A model generated the notes under the pieces. The model ran no database searches. It worked only from the letters and a program-made list of their open reading frames with translations, and was not told the DNA's origin. Both the position numbers and the translations under genes were made by a program. A DNA stretch of 50,436 nucleotides from an uncultured Clostridium sp. (GTDB lineage: Bacteria > Bacillota > Clostridia > Christensenellales > CAG-138): assembly GCA_900542285.1 (NCBI GenBank), contig UQNF01000008.1, forward strand, positions 1 to 50,436, read 5' to 3'. Shown one piece after another: positions 27,705 to 36,739 of the stretch (its first letter is position 1; the number at the start of each line of letters is the position of its first letter).

Positions 27705-27725
27705 CACGATAAGGAGGTCGAAAAA

Positions 27726-27890
27726 ATGAAGATACTGTTTGTACTGTACGCATGCCTGATTCCGCTTGTACCGCTTGTCGGCGTAGAGATCTACCGCAAA
27801 AGGAAGGACAAGCTCAGAAAAAACATATGCTGGGGACTGTTCGGACTCCAACTCATTATATCAACAGCAAGCATAGCGGCATACCTATAA
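27726..27890 (+). CDS. Small membrane protein, function unknown
   Basis: This is a 54-aa protein with two hydrophobic segments (about 2-21 and 34-53) separated by a very basic loop (YRKRKDKLRKN). By the positive-inside rule the loop should be cytoplasmic and both ends outside. The start is firm: AAGGAGGT lies 6-7 nt before the ATG. It is a monocistronic gene between divergent uvrB and convergent ECF S component. I do not recognise the family. Confidence 0.75.
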   Translation: MKILFVLYACLIPLVPLVGVEIYRKRKDKLRKNICWGLFGLQLIISTASIAAYL

Positions 27891-27896
27891 GCCTAA

Positions 27897-27941
27897 AACA
27901 AAAAAACGGGGGTGCTTGCCATATAAAAAGTGCAGCACCCC
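27897..27941 (-). terminator. Terminator of the ECF S-component gene
   Basis: On the minus strand GGGGTGCT / AGCACCCC (27941-27934 with 27916-27909) forms an 8-bp GC-rich stem followed by TTTTTTTGTTTT. It also lies just after the small membrane protein stop. Confidence 0.8.
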
Positions 27942-27961
27942 AAAGAAAGAGAGATCTGATT

Positions 27962-28603
27962 TTATGCGTTCTTTATGCTTACATCCATCGGATGTTTCTT
28001 GAAGAAGAACCTATACAGAGCCTGTCCGATGGCGGTGCAGAGAACGACAGAGGTTACGGCTTCAATTACACCATTAAATGTAACAACTCCAAGCATCATA
28101 TCGAAAAGAGCCTGTTCGGTTGCCGCACCAAAGCCTTTCATGCATGCTTCGCGAGCAAACAGATAGAAAGCACCAAGGAAGAATACGGTATTGGTGAGAG
28201 TACCAATGAAAGCGGATAACCCCATTGAAAGCAGTCTGGTCTTATCAAATCTGGATACGAGATCATATGTTGCTCTCGTGGTAAGTCCGATAAGTACTCT
28301 CGGAATAACCAGGCAAATAATCATGAGCCCTATGGTCTTAATTCCGCCGGCATTCATTATGATTGCTGCAAAGACGTCGGGCTGAATGAAGCAGTTAATA
28401 ATACTTGTAATACCGAATACCAAGCCAAAGAACATGCCGCCCTTGTAACCAAGAAAATAAGATGCCAAGATAACGGGTACCTGTATAATTACAATACCTG
28501 CAACAGGTGTAGGGATGAATCCTAAACCCGGAACAAGGCCCATAACGAGCATGATAGCCAAGAACAAAGCGTATACAGTGAGTTTGAGAGTTTTATTATT
28601 CAC
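27962..28603 (-). CDS. ECF transporter S component, substrate unassigned
   Basis: This is a membrane-embedded substrate-binding subunit of an energy-coupling-factor transporter, which would work with a shared EcfAAT module not in this window. The 213-aa protein has about six hydrophobic segments, an N-terminal helix (ALFLAIMLVMGLVPGLGFI) and internal PVILASYFLGYKGGMFFG typical of S components. These features resemble the pantothenate-type group, but the vitamin cannot be assigned. It starts with GTG, preceded by AGGAGGT at 6 nt. No riboswitch fold is apparent in the short leader. Confidence 0.8.
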   Translation of the reverse strand: MNNKTLKLTVYALFLAIMLVMGLVPGLGFIPTPVAGIVIIQVPVILASYFLGYKGGMFFGLVFGITSIINCFIQPDVFAAIIMNAGGIKTIGLMIICLVIPRVLIGLTTRATYDLVSRFDKTRLLSMGLSAFIGTLTNTVFFLGAFYLFAREACMKGFGAATEQALFDMMLGVVTFNGVIEAVTSVVLCTAIGQALYRFFFKKHPMDVSIKNA

Positions 28604-28643
28604 AATATTACCTCCTGGTTAAGATATTTGTGATAACGAATAA

Positions 28644-28672
28644 ATTATAGTCCGCAATGCGAAAATGTGCAA
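28644..28672 (-). promoter_or_regulatory. Promoter of the ECF S-component gene
   Basis: TTGCAC (28672-28667), a 17-nt spacer and TATAAT (28649-28644) on the minus strand, about 40 nt before the GTG start. Confidence 0.75.
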
Positions 28673-28785
28673 TACCCTTTTTCATCAAAATAATATTTTC
28701 GAAGCAGAGCAGCATATATCATCTATCTTGCTCGACAATTCAATATATTACGCATTTGCTACTTTATTTGCTTGGAGTTTTCTAC

Positions 28786-28840
28786 TATAATGATACTATC
28801 ATAAATGAATCATGGGCGTTGTTTGCAAAGGTCAACCCAT
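28786..28840 (+). promoter_or_regulatory. -10 box and leader hairpin of the iorAB operon
   Basis: TATAAT at 28786-28791 has a weak -35 (TTTATT, 28763-28768) at 17 nt. The leader of about 80 nt contains an imperfect stem ATGGGCGTTG (28812-28821) / CAACCCAT (28833-28840) with one bulged C. It has no T-run, so it is not an obvious terminator. Confidence 0.4.
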
Positions 28841-28879
28841 TTGTACTCGATGCCTAAACATATCCGAAGGAGGACAATT

Positions 28880-30607
28880 ATGAAAAAGCTTTTGCTCGGC
28901 AATGAAGCTATTGCAAGAGGTGCTTATGAAGCCGGCGTCACCGTTTCAAGCGCATATCCCGGAACTCCCAGCACCGAAATCAACGAGAACATTGCTAACT
29001 ATCCCGAGATCTATTCCGAATGGGCACCCAACGAAAAGGTTGCAGTCGAGGTTGCACTCGGTGCAGCAGTAAGCGGCGCTCGCAGTCTTGCCTGCATGAA
29101 GCATGTCGGTCTGAATGTGTGTGCCGACCCCTTCTTCACAGCATCCTATACCGGTGTTAATGCCGGCATGGTACTCGTTGTTGCCGATGACCCCGGAATG
29201 CATTCCTCGCAGGACGAGCAGGACACGAGGATGCTTGCCAGAAGCGCACATGCTCCTTGCCTTGAACCCAGCAACAGCCAGGAATGTAAGGATTTCATGA
29301 AAGCCGCATATGAGATTAGCGAACAGTATGACACTCCGGTTATCGTTCGTATTACCACCCGTGTTGCGCATGCCAGGACTCCCGTTGAGATCAGTGAGCG
29401 CGTTGAGCTTCCCCTTCGCGAATATAAGCGTGATATTAGAAAGTTTGTCTCTATGCCTGCCAATATGATCGGCCGTCATGTGTTTGTCGAAGAGCGTGAG
29501 ACGAAGCTTCAGGACGCCGCTTCCTCGCTTCCCATCAACAGGATCGAATGGGGCGATAAAAAGATCGGCGTCATCACATCAGGCGCTGCCTATAACTATG
29601 TAAAGGAAGCAATGCCGGAAGCATCCGTTCTTAAGCTTGGTCTTGTATACCCCATGCCTCGCAAACTTATCGAAGAATTTGCAGCTGAGGTTGAAACGCT
29701 CTACATCATCGAAGATATGGAGCCCTTCTTTGAGGACACCATTAAGGCTTGGGGTATTCCCTGCAGCGGCAAGGATCGTACCGGCGTTCAGGGCGAGCTG
29801 TTTGCAAGGAAGATAGATGCAAAGTTCAACGGCGGCGAAGAAGCAGGTCCTATGAACACACCCGGCATTCCCAACCGTCCTCCCGTGCTCTGCCCCGGCT
29901 GCCCTCATAGAGGTCTTTACTATGTCCTCGGAAAGCTCAAGCTTACCGTTTGTTCCGATATCGGCTGCTATACCCTTGGCGCTTTGGCACCTCTCAGCGG
30001 TGTCGACACCTGCGTATGCATGGGCGCCTCAATCGGTATGGCTCACGGCATGGAAAAAGCTCGCGGCAGGGAGCAGGCAAAGAATACGGTTGCCGTTCTC
30101 GGCGACTCCACATTCTGCCACAGTGGTCTGACAGGTCTGCTGAATATGGCATATAACCGCTCCGTTGGCACGGTAATTATTGCCGACAACTCAATTACCG
30201 GCATGACCGGACATCAAAACAACCCTGCAAACGGTCTTGACATCCACGGCGAACCCACCACGCAGCTCGACATTGTCAAGCTGTGCGAAGCAATGGGCGT
30301 TGCAAGCGTTCGCATCGTTGATCCGTTCAATGTAAAAGAGATGGAGCAGGTGCTCCGCGAGGAGACCGCTCGTGACGGACTTTCCGTCGTTATCTCACGC
30401 CGCCCCTGCGCACTTATCGTTAAGCAGCCCGGAATTCCGTTTGTCAGTGATCCGGACAAGTGCAGAAACTGCGGCATGTGCATGAAGATCGGCTGCCCCG
30501 CCATTCGTAAGACCGAAACCGGAGTCGCTGTCGATCCCACCCAGTGCGTTGGCTGCGGCCTCTGCCAGCAGCTCTGCCCCTTTGGAGCGCTCCATACCGA
30601 GAAATAA
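28880..30607 (+). CDS. iorA: Indolepyruvate:ferredoxin oxidoreductase, alpha subunit
   Basis: This is the catalytic subunit that oxidatively decarboxylates aryl 2-oxo acids (from Trp, Phe, Tyr) to acyl-CoA, reducing ferredoxin. The 575-aa protein has the N-terminal pyruvate-ferredoxin-type domain (AYPGTPSTEI), the ThDP domain in the second half (SDIGCYTLGALAP, GDSTFCHSG, DNSITGMTGHQ) and a C-terminal ferredoxin module with Cys528/531/534/539 and Cys556/559/562/566. The ATG at 28880 follows AAGGAGG by 6 nt. iorB follows after 13 nt. Confidence 0.95.
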   Translation: MKKLLLGNEAIARGAYEAGVTVSSAYPGTPSTEINENIANYPEIYSEWAPNEKVAVEVALGAAVSGARSLACMKHVGLNVCADPFFTASYTGVNAGMVLVVADDPGMHSSQDEQDTRMLARSAHAPCLEPSNSQECKDFMKAAYEISEQYDTPVIVRITTRVAHARTPVEISERVELPLREYKRDIRKFVSMPANMIGRHVFVEERETKLQDAASSLPINRIEWGDKKIGVITSGAAYNYVKEAMPEASVLKLGLVYPMPRKLIEEFAAEVETLYIIEDMEPFFEDTIKAWGIPCSGKDRTGVQGELFARKIDAKFNGGEEAGPMNTPGIPNRPPVLCPGCPHRGLYYVLGKLKLTVCSDIGCYTLGALAPLSGVDTCVCMGASIGMAHGMEKARGREQAKNTVAVLGDSTFCHSGLTGLLNMAYNRSVGTVIIADNSITGMTGHQNNPANGLDIHGEPTTQLDIVKLCEAMGVASVRIVDPFNVKEMEQVLREETARDGLSVVISRRPCALIVKQPGIPFVSDPDKCRNCGMCMKIGCPAIRKTETGVAVDPTQCVGCGLCQQLCPFGALHTEK

Positions 30608-30620
30608 GGAGGAAATCACT

Positions 30621-31190
30621 ATGTATAATATCGTTATCGTCGGTGTTGGCGGCCAGGGTACTCTTCTCGCCAGCAAAATCCTCGGACAGCTCGCAATGAA
30701 CAACGGCTATGATGTTCGCGTAAGTGAGGTTCACGGAATGAGCCAGCGCGGCGGCAGCGTGGTAACTTACGTCCGTATCAGCAACGACCAGCCAATCTAT
30801 TCCTCCATAGTTGAACAGGAGCAGGCGGACATCGTCCTTGCTTTTGAGAATCTTGAAGCTCTTCGTGCGCTACCCTATGTCAAAAAGGGCGGTACAGTCG
30901 TTGTAAATACCCAGCAGATCCTTCCCATGCCCGTAATTACCGGTGCTGTAAAGTATCCTGAGGATTGCCTTGAGAGAGTAAATGCAGCATGCAATACCAT
31001 AGAGATCAATGCCGTTGATATCGCTCATGAGTGCGGCACCTATCGCGCGGCAAATGTTGTTTTGATGGGTGTTGTTGCCAAGATGCTCCCATTCTCGGTT
31101 GATGAATGGCATAAGGCTATCGAGCAGTGCGTCAAACCCAAGTTCCTCGATATCAATATCAAAGCATTCGACAGAGGATACAATTATTGA
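30621..31190 (+). CDS. iorB: Indolepyruvate:ferredoxin oxidoreductase, beta subunit
   Basis: This is the gamma-type partner domain of IorA, needed for CoA-dependent oxidative decarboxylation. The 189-aa protein begins with the glycine-rich VGVGGQGTLLASKIL and has the conserved SEVHGMSQRGGSV segment. AAGGAGG precedes the ATG at 30621. An in-frame 5' extension overlaps iorA but has no ribosome site. The next gene begins 4 nt after its stop. Confidence 0.95.
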   Translation: MYNIVIVGVGGQGTLLASKILGQLAMNNGYDVRVSEVHGMSQRGGSVVTYVRISNDQPIYSSIVEQEQADIVLAFENLEALRALPYVKKGGTVVVNTQQILPMPVITGAVKYPEDCLERVNAACNTIEINAVDIAHECGTYRAANVVLMGVVAKMLPFSVDEWHKAIEQCVKPKFLDINIKAFDRGYNY

Positions 31191-31194
31191 TCAA

Positions 31195-32367
31195 ATGTAC
31201 GATTTTACTACAGCAATAGATAGAACCAATACCGGTTCCATTAAAATCGACATGGCACCCGAGCCCATTAAGGGCTCGGGGCTTGTGCCATTAACGATTG
31301 CCGATCAGGAGTTTTTGGTTGCTCCCGAAATCCAGGCAGCTATTATGAAGGCCGCAGAGCTCGGTATCTACGGATACACCTATGCGGACAAGGCATATAC
31401 CGATGCTGTAAATTCTTGGATGCGCAGAAGGCATTCTTGGGATTGCAGTGACTGGCATATGTTCACAACCCCCGGCGTTGTAGTTGCCTTGGGACTTGCG
31501 GTTCGGGCTTTCACAGAACCGGGCGAAGGAGTCATTATTCAGCCTCCCGTTTATCCGCCGTTTGCCGGAACTGTAAAAAGGAACGGCAGAAATATCGTTG
31601 AGAATCCACTCATCTTTCGCGATGGCAGATATAAGATCGATTTTGATGACCTTGAATTAAAGGCTAACCGCAGCGATGTCAAGCTTCTGCTCCTTTGCAG
31701 TCCTCATAACCCCGTAGGCAGAGTTTGGACGAGGGATGAATTACTAAGGCTTGGCGAAATCTGCAAGCGTAACAATGTCTTTATTGTCGCAGATGAGATC
31801 CACAATGACCTGATTCTTCCCGGGTATGAACACACCGTTTTTGGGACACTACCCGGTATGGAGGATAATTGCATGATTTGCACCGCAGTCAGTAAGACAT
31901 TCAGCCTTGCAGGGCTATGCTGCTCAAATATCTTTATCAAGGATGAACAGGCCAAAGAAAAATTCCGTATTGCTCAAAGCAGGGAAACATTGGATCATCT
32001 TCCGTATTTTTCAAGGGCTGCTACCATTGCAGCTTATAATGAATCGGAAAAATGGGTTGATGAGCTGCTTGCTGTTGTTGATGATAACTTCAAATATCTC
32101 TACCGCTTTCTCGAAGACAACCTGCCGAAGCTGCATGCTATTCATACTGAAGGCACCTATCTTGCCTGGATAGATATGCGTGAGCTTGGGCTCAACGATG
32201 AGGATCTTGAAAAGCTCATGCTGAACAACCTTTTGGCACTCGACGAAGGCTATATCTTCGGCACTAACGGCAGCGGTTTTGAACGCTGGAATTTGGCACT
32301 GCCCAAGCAGCTTCTCGCCGATGCACTTAATAGGCTGAAAACCGCAGTTGATTCATTGAACAAGTAA
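31195..32367 (+). CDS. PatB/MalY-type PLP aminotransferase or C-S lyase
   Basis: This is a fold-type I PLP enzyme of 390 aa related to MalY/PatB (cystathionine beta-lyase-like) and class I/II aminotransferases. The PLP lysine is Lys234 in AVSKTFSLAGL, with the cofactor Asp in ADEIHNDL and SPHNPVGRVW upstream. C-S lyase and aminotransferase activities cannot be separated by sequence here. Its position directly behind iorAB makes aromatic transamination feeding IorAB an attractive inference. The ATG at 31195 has a poorly spaced AGAGGA; translation may be coupled to iorB. Confidence 0.85.
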   Translation: MYDFTTAIDRTNTGSIKIDMAPEPIKGSGLVPLTIADQEFLVAPEIQAAIMKAAELGIYGYTYADKAYTDAVNSWMRRRHSWDCSDWHMFTTPGVVVALGLAVRAFTEPGEGVIIQPPVYPPFAGTVKRNGRNIVENPLIFRDGRYKIDFDDLELKANRSDVKLLLLCSPHNPVGRVWTRDELLRLGEICKRNNVFIVADEIHNDLILPGYEHTVFGTLPGMEDNCMICTAVSKTFSLAGLCCSNIFIKDEQAKEKFRIAQSRETLDHLPYFSRAATIAAYNESEKWVDELLAVVDDNFKYLYRFLEDNLPKLHAIHTEGTYLAWIDMRELGLNDEDLEKLMLNNLLALDEGYIFGTNGSGFERWNLALPKQLLADALNRLKTAVDSLNK

Positions 32368-34719
32368 ATGCTAAATCTGAATCTACTTAACAAAGAACAG
32401 CGCGAAGCTGTTGAGACCGTTGATGGGCCGCTTTTGGTGCTTGCAGGCGCAGGAAGCGGCAAAACGAGGGTTTTAACATACAGAATCGCTAATCTGATTG
32501 AGAATCATGGCGTTGCGCCGTGGTCCATCCTTGCACTGACGTTTACAAACAAGGCTGCCAAGGAGATGAAGGAACGAACCGATAAGCTTATCGGTATCGA
32601 GGAATCTGATATGTGGGTCACCACATTTCACTCATTCTGTGTGCGCGTCCTGCGCATTGATATTGATAGACTTGGCTATGATTCCAGATTCGTTATCTAT
32701 GACGAGCAGGATCAGAATGGAATCATCAAAGACATCGTTAGCCCTCAAATTTTCGATGAAAAGCGAATGAGTAAGGGCCTGGTTCGCTCTATGATAAGTC
32801 AGGCAAAGAACTCGGGCGAATCACCCGAACGCTTTCTTTTGGATAGTGGAACGGGCATGGATGATAAGCTTGTCGAGATTTATCGCGCCTATCAAAAAAA
32901 GCTGAAGAGCAGCAATGCTCTCGATTTTGATGACCTGCTTATCAAAACAGTTGAACTATTTGAGACATGTCCCGATGTTCTTGAGAAGTACAGAAAGAAA
33001 TTCAGGTTTGTCCTTGTCGACGAATATCAGGATACCAATGCTCCTCAGTACCGCATTATCAAGCTCATATGCGGAGAACATAGGAACATATGTGTCGTTG
33101 GAGACGATGATCAAAGCATTTACGGCTGGCGAGGAGCTGATATTCGCAATATTTTGGATTTCGAGAAGGACTTTCCCGGTGCCAAGGTCATAAGGCTTGA
33201 GCAGAACTATCGTTCGACAAAGGCAATTTTGGATTGCGCCAACAGCGTTATTACACATAATATGGGGCGAAAGTCCAAAAAGCTTTGGACGGCAAAGGTT
33301 GGTGGCTCTCCCGTTGAGTTTCTCAGTGTACAAAACGAACGTGATGAAGCTTATAATATTGCAAAAACCATTATTGACCTTCGCAGGCGTGAAGATCGCA
33401 AATTCAATGACTTTGCCATACTATACCGCACCCATGCCCAAAGCCGTGTGTTGGAATCCGTGCTCGTAAGCGGATTCGGGATCCCTATCTCCGTCATCGG
33501 CGGAACTCGCTTCTACGCAAGGCGTGAGATCAAGGATCTCCTAAGCTATCTGCGGTTGATTGCAAACCCAAGCGATGATGGCGCTCTGAAACGAATAATT
33601 AACGTCCCAAAGCGCAGCATAGGCGAAGCGACCGTAAGCGCAATAGAAAGCCTTTCAGAGTCAATGGATCAGTCTATGCTAATCACCATTTTGACGCCCG
33701 GCATTCTTCCCGAAAAGATTTCTAAAAAGGTCTCGCGATTTGCCGATTTGATGAGGGATCTATTTGCAAAACGGTATGAACTCAGCCTGGAAATGCTGAC
33801 GGAATACATAATCGATGCCATCGGCTACGCACAATATATTGTGGAGCAGGGCGATGATAATCTGGAGACACGCCAAGAGAACATCGAGGAATTGCTTGGC
33901 GCAATGCGCGAGCACGAAGAGCAGATTACGCCGGGAAGCGATGCGCTGCAAAGCTTTCTTGAATTAACAGCGCTGAATTCAGATGCGGACAATATTGACG
34001 AATCCGACGGCACGGTAAAGCTGATGACGCTTCACAGCGCAAAGGGGCTTGAGTTCCCTGTGGTATTCATGCCCGGTATGGAGGATGATATTTTCCCCTC
34101 TCGAAGATCCAAGGAGAATGAGACCGGGATTGAAGAAGAACGCAGACTATGCTATGTCGGCGTCACTCGAGCAAAGGAAAGGCTTTATCTTTATGCGGCA
34201 GAGCAGCGTGCTTTGTATGGGCAAACACAGCATAACGATCCATCTATCTTTTTAGAGGAAATGGGCTTTATTTCTGAAGACACCCCGATGAAGCGCAATT
34301 CATTCGGCAGCGCAGGACGTGATTCGTACGGACGGGGCAATTCTTTCGGACGAGGATCTTTCTATGGTTATGAGAGAAGCGGCATTAGCGATAAACCAAG
34401 ATCCGACGGAGTATCTATAGATCCCGATGTGACTGCGGCGATTAGAAAGCTCAACGGTCTTGACCGTTCGTCCGATACTAGTCGTACATCTCCCCGACAG
34501 GCTTCCCCATCAGGCTCCGGTCATTCCGCAGCCACAAAAGCGTCAGCAGCTAAGCGCAGCTATAAGACACAGCAGCGAATCAGACATCCGCAATTCGGTG
34601 AAGGTACTATCATCGATATTAGCGACGCAGGCTCCACCGTTATCCTGTCCATAGACTTCGATAGTGTTGGTGTTAAGCGTATTGCTGCAGGATATGTAAA
34701 TCTTGAGATTATTGAATAG
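32368..34719 (+). CDS. pcrA: ATP-dependent DNA helicase PcrA/UvrD
   Basis: This superfamily 1A 3'-5' helicase acts in repair, replication restart and removal of RNA polymerase. The 783-aa protein has Walker A AGAGSGKT (26-33), motif II VDEYQDT, VGDDDQSIYGWRG, EQNYRST, and LHSAKGLEF with VTRAKERLYL later. Its C-terminus has a Gly/Ser/Arg-rich linker and a Tudor-like segment (RHPQFGEGTI) that binds RNA polymerase in PcrA. The ATG follows directly after the preceding stop codon (TAAATG), so translational coupling is likely. Confidence 0.95.
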   Translation: MLNLNLLNKEQREAVETVDGPLLVLAGAGSGKTRVLTYRIANLIENHGVAPWSILALTFTNKAAKEMKERTDKLIGIEESDMWVTTFHSFCVRVLRIDIDRLGYDSRFVIYDEQDQNGIIKDIVSPQIFDEKRMSKGLVRSMISQAKNSGESPERFLLDSGTGMDDKLVEIYRAYQKKLKSSNALDFDDLLIKTVELFETCPDVLEKYRKKFRFVLVDEYQDTNAPQYRIIKLICGEHRNICVVGDDDQSIYGWRGADIRNILDFEKDFPGAKVIRLEQNYRSTKAILDCANSVITHNMGRKSKKLWTAKVGGSPVEFLSVQNERDEAYNIAKTIIDLRRREDRKFNDFAILYRTHAQSRVLESVLVSGFGIPISVIGGTRFYARREIKDLLSYLRLIANPSDDGALKRIINVPKRSIGEATVSAIESLSESMDQSMLITILTPGILPEKISKKVSRFADLMRDLFAKRYELSLEMLTEYIIDAIGYAQYIVEQGDDNLETRQENIEELLGAMREHEEQITPGSDALQSFLELTALNSDADNIDESDGTVKLMTLHSAKGLEFPVVFMPGMEDDIFPSRRSKENETGIEEERRLCYVGVTRAKERLYLYAAEQRALYGQTQHNDPSIFLEEMGFISEDTPMKRNSFGSAGRDSYGRGNSFGRGSFYGYERSGISDKPRSDGVSIDPDVTAAIRKLNGLDRSSDTSRTSPRQASPSGSGHSAATKASAAKRSYKTQQRIRHPQFGEGTIIDISDAGSTVILSIDFDSVGVKRIAAGYVNLEIIE

Positions 34720-34729
34720 GTGGTAAAAT

Positions 34730-36694
34730 ATGCGAGAGAGAATGCAGGAACTCGTTGATCTGCTAAACTATTATTCATCGGCATATTATTTTGGTGATGC
34801 GCCCAAGGTCAGCGATGCCGAATTTGATTCATTGATGGACGAACTGCAAGCGCTGGAACAGGAAAGCGGCTTAGTACTGCCCGATTCCCCTACCCACCGT
34901 GTCGGCGGTCAACCCACATCATCCTTTGCGCCCCATCAACATATCATGAGGCTTTGGAGTCTTGACAAGGTTAAGACTTTTGCAGAGCTGCGAGATTGGG
35001 CGCGGCGGTGTGAGAGATTTAACGGCAACGATTCCGATGAAGACCGATTGGAATTTGTCTTGGAATACAAATTTGACGGTCTCACCATAAATCTTACTTA
35101 CGATAACGGTTTGCTTGTTCAGGCCGCAACGCGCGGCAACGGAATAGTTGGTGAGGGCATTCTGGCACAGGCTCGAACGATAAAAACCATTCCCCTGTCA
35201 ATACCATACAAGGGAAAGCTTGAAGTTCGCGGCGAATGCTATATGAAGCTTTCCACATTGGCTCGTCTGAACGAAAGCGGTGCAGAAACGCTCAAAAACG
35301 CCAGAAATGCCGCTGCCGGCGCAATAAGAAATCTTGATCCCCGTATCACGGCTGAGCGCAATCTGGACTGCGCTTGTTACAATATCGGTTATATTGAGGG
35401 AAAAAGCTTCAAAACCAGGCGTGAGATGTATTCATTCATGCACGATTGCGGCTTTCCAATGGATGAATATGTGTATTACGGGAAAATAGACGATGTCATC
35501 AATGAGATAGAACGAGTCACCGAACGAAGGCGTGATCTCGATCTGCTAATCGACGGAATGGTAGTTAAGCTCAACGATATCGGACTTCACGATAGGATGG
35601 GATATACCGACAAGTTTCCTCGCGGCGAAATCGCGTATAAATTCCCTGCCGAGGAGCAAAGCACAACGATTCTTGATATTACTTGGGAAGTAGGTAGAAC
35701 AGGAAAGCTCACCCCTCTCGCTCATCTGCGCCCGGTGGATTTCTTGGGTGTGACCGTTCAGCGCGCAACTCTTAATAGCATTGACGATATTAGGCGTAAG
35801 CGTGTAGGTATAGGCTCCAAGGTTCTGATTCGCAGAAGCAACGATGTTATTCCTGAAATCATGACGAGCCTGGACGAAGGGGAGCCCAAGAATCCCGTTG
35901 ACATTCCGCTGACCTGCCCTGCTTGCGGAGCAAAGGTCGAGCGAAGAGGAGTTCATGCATACTGTACGAATTCTCTCTCATGTACGCCCCAGATAGTCGG
36001 CAGGCTTGAACACTTCGCTTCGAGAAACGCCATGGATATTGAAGGCTTTTCCGAAAAGACCGCCGAGCTGCTTGCTGACGAGATTGGGCTGACGAAGATC
36101 TCCGAACTGTATGAGCTTACGCCCGCAAGCTTCTCCGGGTTGGCCGGATTTGGGCAAAAGAAGATCTCAAACATCCTTGCTGCTATCGACAAGAGCAAGG
36201 ATTGCGAATTGGCTGCTTTTTTGTTTGCCTTGGGCATTCCCAACGTCGGAAACAAAACGGCCAAGGATCTTGCGGCATGTTTTCGTACGCTTGATTCTGT
36301 CAGGAATGCAAGCAAAGAAGAATTGCTCTCCATTCCGGATATCGGAGATATCGTTGCAAACGATATCATCGACTTTTTTAGCGATGCGCACATAGCATCC
36401 CAGGTCGATAGACTGCTGGAACTCGGCGTAAAGCCTCGTGAACCAAAAGCAAAAACTACGGCTGCTTTTGTCGACGGCAAGACATTTGTTGTAACCGGAA
36501 CGCTTTCGCGAATGGGACGGAAGGAGATCGAGGATCTGATAACCTCTCTGGGCGGAAAAGCCAGCGGAAGTGTCAGCAAAAAGACCGACTATGTGATTGC
36601 CGGAGAGAATGCCGGAAGCAAGCTTGATAAAGCAAATCAGCTTGAAGTGAAGGTGCTTAGTGAAGATGAGTTCTTTAGTGCAATTGAACAGTGA
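34730..36694 (+). CDS. ligA: NAD-dependent DNA ligase LigA
   Basis: This essential ligase seals nicks in replication and repair using NAD+. The 654-aa protein has the adenylated lysine Lys114 in EYKFDG, an OB-fold, a C4 zinc finger (CPAC...C-x5-C, about residues 390-412), helix-hairpin-helix repeats and a C-terminal BRCT domain (about 580-654, VDGKTFVVTGTLS). AGGTGG precedes the ATG by 6 nt. The pcrA-ligA pairing is common in Firmicutes; its placement behind iorAB is not something I recognise as usual. Confidence 0.96.
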   Translation: MRERMQELVDLLNYYSSAYYFGDAPKVSDAEFDSLMDELQALEQESGLVLPDSPTHRVGGQPTSSFAPHQHIMRLWSLDKVKTFAELRDWARRCERFNGNDSDEDRLEFVLEYKFDGLTINLTYDNGLLVQAATRGNGIVGEGILAQARTIKTIPLSIPYKGKLEVRGECYMKLSTLARLNESGAETLKNARNAAAGAIRNLDPRITAERNLDCACYNIGYIEGKSFKTRREMYSFMHDCGFPMDEYVYYGKIDDVINEIERVTERRRDLDLLIDGMVVKLNDIGLHDRMGYTDKFPRGEIAYKFPAEEQSTTILDITWEVGRTGKLTPLAHLRPVDFLGVTVQRATLNSIDDIRRKRVGIGSKVLIRRSNDVIPEIMTSLDEGEPKNPVDIPLTCPACGAKVERRGVHAYCTNSLSCTPQIVGRLEHFASRNAMDIEGFSEKTAELLADEIGLTKISELYELTPASFSGLAGFGQKKISNILAAIDKSKDCELAAFLFALGIPNVGNKTAKDLAACFRTLDSVRNASKEELLSIPDIGDIVANDIIDFFSDAHIASQVDRLLELGVKPREPKAKTTAAFVDGKTFVVTGTLSRMGRKEIEDLITSLGGKASGSVSKKTDYVIAGENAGSKLDKANQLEVKVLSEDEFFSAIEQ

Positions 36695-36703
36695 CACATA
36701 TAT

Positions 36704-36730
36704 GGGGAGCGACATGGTTTATCGCTCCCC
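36704..36730. terminator. Bidirectional terminator between ligA and proC
   Basis: GGGGAGCGA (36704-36712) pairs with TCGCTCCCC (36722-36730), a 9-bp GC-rich stem with a 9-nt loop between convergent genes. Flanking T-tracts are modest. Confidence 0.65.
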
Positions 36731-36739
36731 TTCCGTTAA

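Noticed and set aside
27551..27725. SOS regulation of uvrB from the CGAAC half-sites in this gap
   Set aside because: The CGAAC copies are direct repeats 21 bp apart and near the other promoter, not a LexA dyad.
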